From Conchocele bisecta (lineage: Eukaryota > Mollusca > Bivalvia > Lucinida > Thyasiridae), in NCBI GenBank assembly GCA_029237695.1, contig CM055279.1, positions 6,838,323 through 6,902,322 of the forward strand: a stretch of 64,000 bases of DNA. Direction: 5' to 3'. A model generated the notes under the pieces. It ran no database searches. It saw nothing but the letters and a program-made list of their open reading frames with translations, and had not been told where the DNA came from. Made by a program: the position numbers and the translations under genes. Every line of letters begins with the position of its first letter. Within the stretch, counting starts at the first letter, position 1. This document shows positions 60,001-64,000 of this stretch, piece by piece.

Positions 60001-60972
60001 AAACAGACGTATGTATCTCAAATTACTTACTGTCGGTGCGCTCTCAACAAAAGTATACCGTGTTTATTTACGCACGGATATAGAAGGACGTACTCTTACG
60101 CATACAGGCATATCATGTATCACAGCGACATTTTATTTACGGGAAACGTTTAGCTTTGTGATGATGTTGTTGCATGTAGCAAAACATATTCATCCGCTCT
60201 TCAGATACCGAGTGTAACATTAGACACGATTGGTAACATACGTTACGCGCATCTGTTTTACGCCCGTTTCCCACTTAAATTTTGGCAAAAATCCTCAGCA
60301 ACTGCGGGAAAATTTGGGATTGCTACTCTAGGAAATACTATAATATATTCTGTCGATGACACCGGCCTCATATCTGCAGCCATTTCGGAATTATTTCGAG
60401 AAACGAGAAAACTTACTTGCCCGCCTACCTGGACGTTTGATCTCTCTTTACACACTGAAGTAGGCGTTCATAATAAAGACGGGCTTGTTCATATTTAACA
60501 AGTGTAGCCCCTGATCCAATACCAAGGCACGTTCTTAAGGTTTTCCGTAAATCCATCAGGAATACGACCTTAAAGTTTGGGGCCCTCAAATTATGTAAAA
60601 ATATAGTGTTACCTAATTATATAACTACATTATTCTACAGGTTTTAAACATCTAAAGTCATTCGTTTTTACACAGTATTAACTAATATTTCAAGTAGCGG
60701 TGATCACCAGTTTATAATTATGCATGTGAAGATTAATTATTGAAAGCAAGTATATTTATCAACTTGAACACGATTGCTGTCGATATCTTATAAAGTATAG
60801 TTATTGTACACTAGAAATTGCAATGGACAAATAAATATCGACTTTCTTTGAATAAATATTGAACTTTGTTAATAATGTGAGAAAACGCGATTATCCCATA
60901 AACTCAAGATTATTGACTTCCGTCTTACAAATAATACAAAATAGTACAAATATGTGTACCCGGTAATACACA
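60001..60972. other. No recognised feature
   Basis: Nearly 1 kb without a family match. Frames at 60011-60217 and 60258-60455 are short and carry no motif I recognise. Confidence 0.4.
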
Positions 60973-60976
60973 TTAA

Positions 60977-61182
60977 CCCTTACTACGCTGAATTAAATGT
61001 TGTCGTCTGCTGGCAATCTTTTATTTTCAATATTTCTTGACAAAAACCTGGTTTTGACAGCACATGAGAATCGTCTCCAGTGGAGACGATTCTCATGTGC
61101 TGTCAAAACCAGTTTTTTGTTAAGAATTAAAGCAAAAATGAAAATCAGCAGACGGCAATTTCCGTCAACAGCGTAGGAAGGG
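60977..61182. mobile_element. TTAACCCTT palindrome, TTAA-flanked
   Basis: TTAA (60973-60976) then CCCTTACTACGCTG; CAGCGTAGGAAGGG then TTAA (61183-61186). The arms TGTCGTCTGCTGGCAAT, AAAACCTGGTTTTGACAGC and a perfect centre GAGAATCGTCTCCA / TGGAGACGATTCTC make almost the whole element a palindrome. Related hairpins: 36942-37060, 62296-62370. Confidence 0.85.
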
Positions 61183-61383
61183 TTAAACGCTCTTTGTATA
61201 TATAATAATGACATCTCTAAATACTGAACCAATAGGCAATACATCCTGATGTGAGGGACCCCATCTTTAACTCAATTGCGGTCAGTGTATGTCCACTGGG
61301 CCTACACTGGTCGAGAACTCAATACGTCCCTGTTTGTCATAGTGAGTCACATATATATATAGGAAATCGGCGGGAATAACATT

Positions 61384-61585
61384 TGAGACACACCGTGCGA
61401 TTTTGTAAATGACGATCCGTAAATGACGTCGAAAGTTGACACAATTTTCATAGCGAATGAGGAATACTGTTCCGCATTTGCTGTGAAAATTTCGTCATCT
61501 TCCGACGTCATATGACAGTTTCTGTAAATATATTTCATGAAAAATCGCACATGTTCTTAGGTACAAAATCGCATGGCGTGTCTCA
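61384..61585. mobile_element. TGAGACACGCC palindrome
   Basis: TGAGACACACCGTGCG to CATGGCGTGTCTCA, with arms CGTAAATGACGTCGAAAG, TTTTCATAGCGAATG and TTCCGCATTTGCTGTG. Confidence 0.8.
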
Positions 61586-61627
61586 TATATAATACTTCCA
61601 GTATTTGTTTCCACTTTCATATTCACC

Positions 61628-61838
61628 TATGAAACAGGCAATGTGATTTTGTACCTAAGAACATGTGCGTTTTTTCATAAAACATATTTACAGAAACTGT
61701 GATATTTTCTGCAAATGACGGAATAGAATTCTATGTGAATTTCGTCAACTTCCGACGTATTTACGGAAACCGTTCTGTAAATATTTTTCATGAAATATCG
61801 AATATGTTCTTACGTACAAAATCAATGGCGCGTCTCAT
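61628..61838. mobile_element. TGAGACACGCC palindrome, second in tandem
   Basis: Begins ATGAAACAGGCAATGTGATT, ends AATGGCGCGTCTCA. It lies 42 bp after the previous copy in the same orientation; TTTTGTACCTAAGAACATGT occurs in both, so the pair is a local tandem. Confidence 0.8.
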
Positions 61839-62104
61839 ACATATGGTGATTATATTCAAGTTTTACTGATATATGCAACAGACAACCGACCCAAGTTACT
61901 GAATCGCGAACATACCTTGATCAGACAGTGCGGATTCGCGCAGGCTAAGCTGGGGTTAGACTGGTCGCACATATCGGGAGGTGCGTTTTCTGAGCCGGCC
62001 AGCCCATAGACAATATTACAGACAGTATAGTTCTATCGAATATAGTTGCTTAGAACTCCGCTTTGATTCTGTTTGTATAGAGTCTCACCGTTACAGTACT
62101 GCTT

Positions 62105-62225
62105 TGTGCTATGCTATATGTGGCTATATGTGGCTGTGACTGGATAAATGAGGCTTATGTGATTTGTGACCCGTGTAGGTACTGATCAAATAACTCACCC
62201 CTGTAACCTGCCTCAACTGACATAA
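62105..62225 (+). mobile_element. CAGTCTGATC family, left part only
   Basis: ATATGTGGCTGTGACTGG, GATTTGTGACCCGTGTAGG, CTGATCAAATAACTCACCC and TGTAACCTGCC. A complete relative starts right behind it at 62228. Confidence 0.7.
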
Positions 62226-62227
62226 TG

Positions 62228-62540
62228 CTATATGTGGTTGTGACTGGAGAAATGAGGCTTATGGGATTTGTTACGTTATTGATCACATAGCGCATAAAAA
62301 CATGGTTTGACAGCACTTTAGAATCATTTCCATTGGAAATGATTCTAAAGTGTTGTCAAACCATGTTTTTAACATCCCTGTAGCCTAAGTGATAATGCTC
62401 TTTATTGCTTATTAGAAGCATGGCTGGTGTTTCATTGACGGAATGGCGAACAGTGCAGATCCTGATCAGACTGTGCGGATGCACAGGCTGATCTGGATAT
62501 GCACTGGTCGCAAAACCCATGAGCCCCATTTCACTAGTCC
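62228..62540 (+). mobile_element. CAGTCTGATC element split by a hairpin
   Basis: Left part TATGTGGTTGTGACTGGAG to CACATAGCGCAT (62295), hairpin insert 62296-62370, then right part CATCCCTGTAGCCTAAG, hairpin GATCAGACTGTGCGGATGC / GCACAGGCTGATC, GCAAAACCCATGAGCC and a damaged end CATTTCACTAGTCC. Confidence 0.8.
62296..62370. repeat. Perfect hairpin, 75 bp, inside a CAGTCTGATC element
   Basis: AAAAACATGGTTTGACAGC, ACTTTAGAATCATTTCCA and complement, with one mismatch. It resembles the core of 60977-61182 and 36942-37060. Confidence 0.9.
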
Positions 62541-62550
62541 CATCATTATA

Positions 62551-62795
62551 TGAGACACACCATGCCATTTGTACCTTCGGAAATCTGCGTAATTTCATTA
62601 CATACGTTTACACAATTTACAATATCTTTCATAAATAAAGTCAAATGTTTACAAAATGTTCACAGTACATGCATAATATGATTCCGCATGTACTCTGAAA
62701 CGTTTGTCAACTGTTGACGCAATTTACGGAAAATATCGTAAATTTTGTAAACGCATTTCATGAGATTACGCAGATGTCCGAAGGTACACAATGAC
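62551..62795. mobile_element. TGAGACACGCC palindrome
   Basis: TGAGACACACCATGCC to GTCCGAAGGTACACAATG; inner arms ACAGTACATGCATAATATG / ATTCCGCATGTACTC and ACGATATTTTCC-type sequence. A displaced GGGATGGCGCGTGTATA follows at 62810. Confidence 0.75.
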
Positions 62796-62905
62796 CACTG
62801 GCTTCTAAGCGGGATGGCGCGTGTATATGATGCTAATGATAAAGTATGTTCGTGATTGCAAAACACCAAAACACACAATGTCTTTGAGTGTTCAGATGCC
62901 TAAAT

Positions 62906-62965
62906 TACAATGGGACCTCTCTATACAGGACATTCTCACAGGGTGTCCGGTTTAGAGAGGTTCAT
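62906..62965 (+). mobile_element. GTCCGG family, short head
   Basis: ACAATGGGACCTCTCTATAC, CAGGGTGTCCGGTTTAGAG and AGGTTCATAC. Confidence 0.75.
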
Positions 62966-62976
62966 ACATTTCTTTC

Positions 62977-64000
62977 TACTGTCTGTTTCACGAAACCTGC
63001 CTAAATTGTACTGCCATATAAACAATGAAAAAACAATATTATTTTCGATAATGTTAAAGGTACATGCCCACGCAGCAGGTTACACTGTACTACTATTTTT
63101 CATTTTCTGTCATGCCTTATATGAGCCATTTGTCTACCCACTAACGAGTTATTTTTAATTACGGCGCGTGTTAATTGGTGTTAAATCGCATTTTATGCCG
63201 CGACCAGAAAGGGTATTTTCCGACCTCGTGCTATTTTTACCAATATTTGTCACGTGACACGGTCAATCATATCACATCTTTGACATGCGCAGTGAAGTAT
63301 CGGAAGTTGAGAAGAAAAATCTCTGTTCGAGTCCAAATCTAAATCTCCATTTGGTAATAAGGTCGTCAATATTAACCACTCTCTCTCTGTACTGCCTGTC
63401 CCTCAGACATTTCGCCTTTTTTTGACCGACGCCGTTTCATACAATTTCCGTCCTGGACGTTTCGACATGTTGATATTCTTGTTTACATATTGGGAAGCCT
63501 ACTGGCGCGCGTAGTATATTGCCCATGCGCACCGCAAGCCGTGATGTGATAGTCGTCGTCCCCGCACATTATCAAAATAGACTGTTACCTCCGCGCGTCG
63601 CTAACAGTAAATTGATAATTAATAAATGATTATATTTGTATAGCGGGCACTCGTAATTTTTAGAACTGGTGGAATAGTGACATAATTATACACTTATTTA
63701 ATTCCTATAAAGAACATGTTGTGCCTACTGCGCGGGTATGTACCTTTAAATTGTATCAAACTTAAAGAATGAGCCTTCTTTTTAGTTCGTGAAATTTGGT
63801 CAAATATTGATTATATTATGAACAATGGATTTGCCTATGGGAATATAACATGGGGGTAAATGAGGTGGAGGAGCTGGGATGGAGCCAAACAACGAAATAT
63901 TCGCTCTGAAACCTAAACGAAAGAAAACGAAAGTAAAATTTTAAAAATCGTTCCAGTATTTCTTAAATTCTCAAAATTTCCCTATGTTAAATCCCCATAG
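62977..64000. mobile_element. CTGTCTG palindrome split by a TTAA element, runs off the window
   Basis: TACTGTCTGTTTCACGAAAC, CCATATAAACAATGAAAA and TTTTCGATAATG to 63057; continues at 63746 with TTAAATTG, AAAGAATGAGCCTTC, GAAATTTGGTCAAATATTG, AATATAACATGGGGG and CTATGTTAAATCCCC to the last base. The right arm is beyond the window. Confidence 0.85.
63058..63745 (+). mobile_element. AGGTACATGCC element, longest copy, TTAA-flanked
   Basis: AGGTACATGCCCACGC to GCGCGGGTATGTACCT, 688 bp, with TTAA at 63054-63057 and 63746-63749. Right-hand third (GGGCACTCGTAATTTTTAG, GGTGGAATAGTGACATAA) matches 36391-36845. The middle about 400 bp (GGCGCGTGTTAATTGG, GTCACGTGACACGGTC, GTCCTGGACGTTTCG) is unique to this copy, either the ancestral interior or a further insertion. 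No transposase frame. Confidence 0.9.

Overview
The window looks like 64 kb of gene-free, repeat-saturated eukaryotic nuclear DNA. I found no convincing host protein-coding gene, rRNA or functional tRNA. Base composition is AT-rich. Almost everything recognisable is a mobile-element remnant: short non-autonomous DNA elements (mostly long palindromes or hairpins, MITE-like), two decayed non-LTR retrotransposon (LINE) tails, two tRNA-derived SINEs, and simple or minisatellite arrays. The style of the repeats (GTCCGGTTTAGAGAGG hairpins, CAGTCTGATC hairpins, LINE tails ending in the LGVKK or NEAAR type of region) suggests a marine invertebrate, most likely a bivalve mollusc. That identification is inference from family resemblance, not a search result.

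Family names used below are descriptive: GTCCGG (hairpin head plus tail, about 215 bp), CAGTCTGATC (about 180-310 bp, ends TGTGGCTGTGACTGG), TATACTTT (about 280-305 bp palindrome), GTGCCGTGAA, GGATATTCC (about 450-600 bp, TA-flanked), CAACAA (about 400 bp palindrome), AGGTACATGCC (TTAA-flanked, about 300-690 bp), TTAACCCTT (about 205-240 bp, TTAA-flanked), CAGTGGGGTC (100-bp hairpin, TA-flanked), CTGTCTG (about 520-580 bp palindrome), GCTTGATT, GTTGCTCAAAAC (GGGCCC-ended palindrome), CGTTTCACTAAAC (GGGGGCC-ended palindrome), GAATTCCTACC, AAGTCGCGGGAA, TGAGACACGCC, and CAATTCGTTCCC (21-bp arrays).

Layout. 1-5 kb: GTCCGG and CAGTCTGATC copies, a SINE, and a LINE tail nested inside a TATACTTT palindrome. 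5-12 kb: a CTGTCTG palindrome, a 40-bp array built from GTCCGG sequence, a hairpin interrupted in its loop, then GTGCCGTGAA, GGATATTCC and two CAACAA copies. 12-20 kb: a phased array of AAAC-N4-GTTT dyads, TTAACCCTT elements and a second 100-bp hairpin. 20-30 kb: a composite nest at 20.2 kb, an 80-bp perfect duplication, a ten-copy 60-bp array made from one arm of a palindrome (22.0-22.7 kb), and GGATATTCC inserted into TATACTTT (25.6-26.6 kb). 30-40 kb: two CAATTCGTTCCC arrays, a 24-bp minisatellite, TTAA-flanked elements and a three-copy arm amplification at 37.1 kb. 40-50 kb: an almost unbroken chain of elements including a 5'-truncated LINE with a YADD reverse-transcriptase motif. 50-64 kb: further nested insertions, a palindrome inside a palindrome (56.4-56.7 kb), a 92-bp higher-order repeat, and a TTAA element splitting a CTGTCTG palindrome that runs off the window end.

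The most striking pattern is that several unrelated palindromic elements have one arm tandemly multiplied while the other arm is single or nearly so (22031-22668, 28671-28869, 37105-37390, 30391-30746, 38708-39094). A second is an array of 14-bp dyads spaced at multiples of roughly 20 bp (13608-13957). All similarity statements are by eye within this window; no alignment or database search was run.
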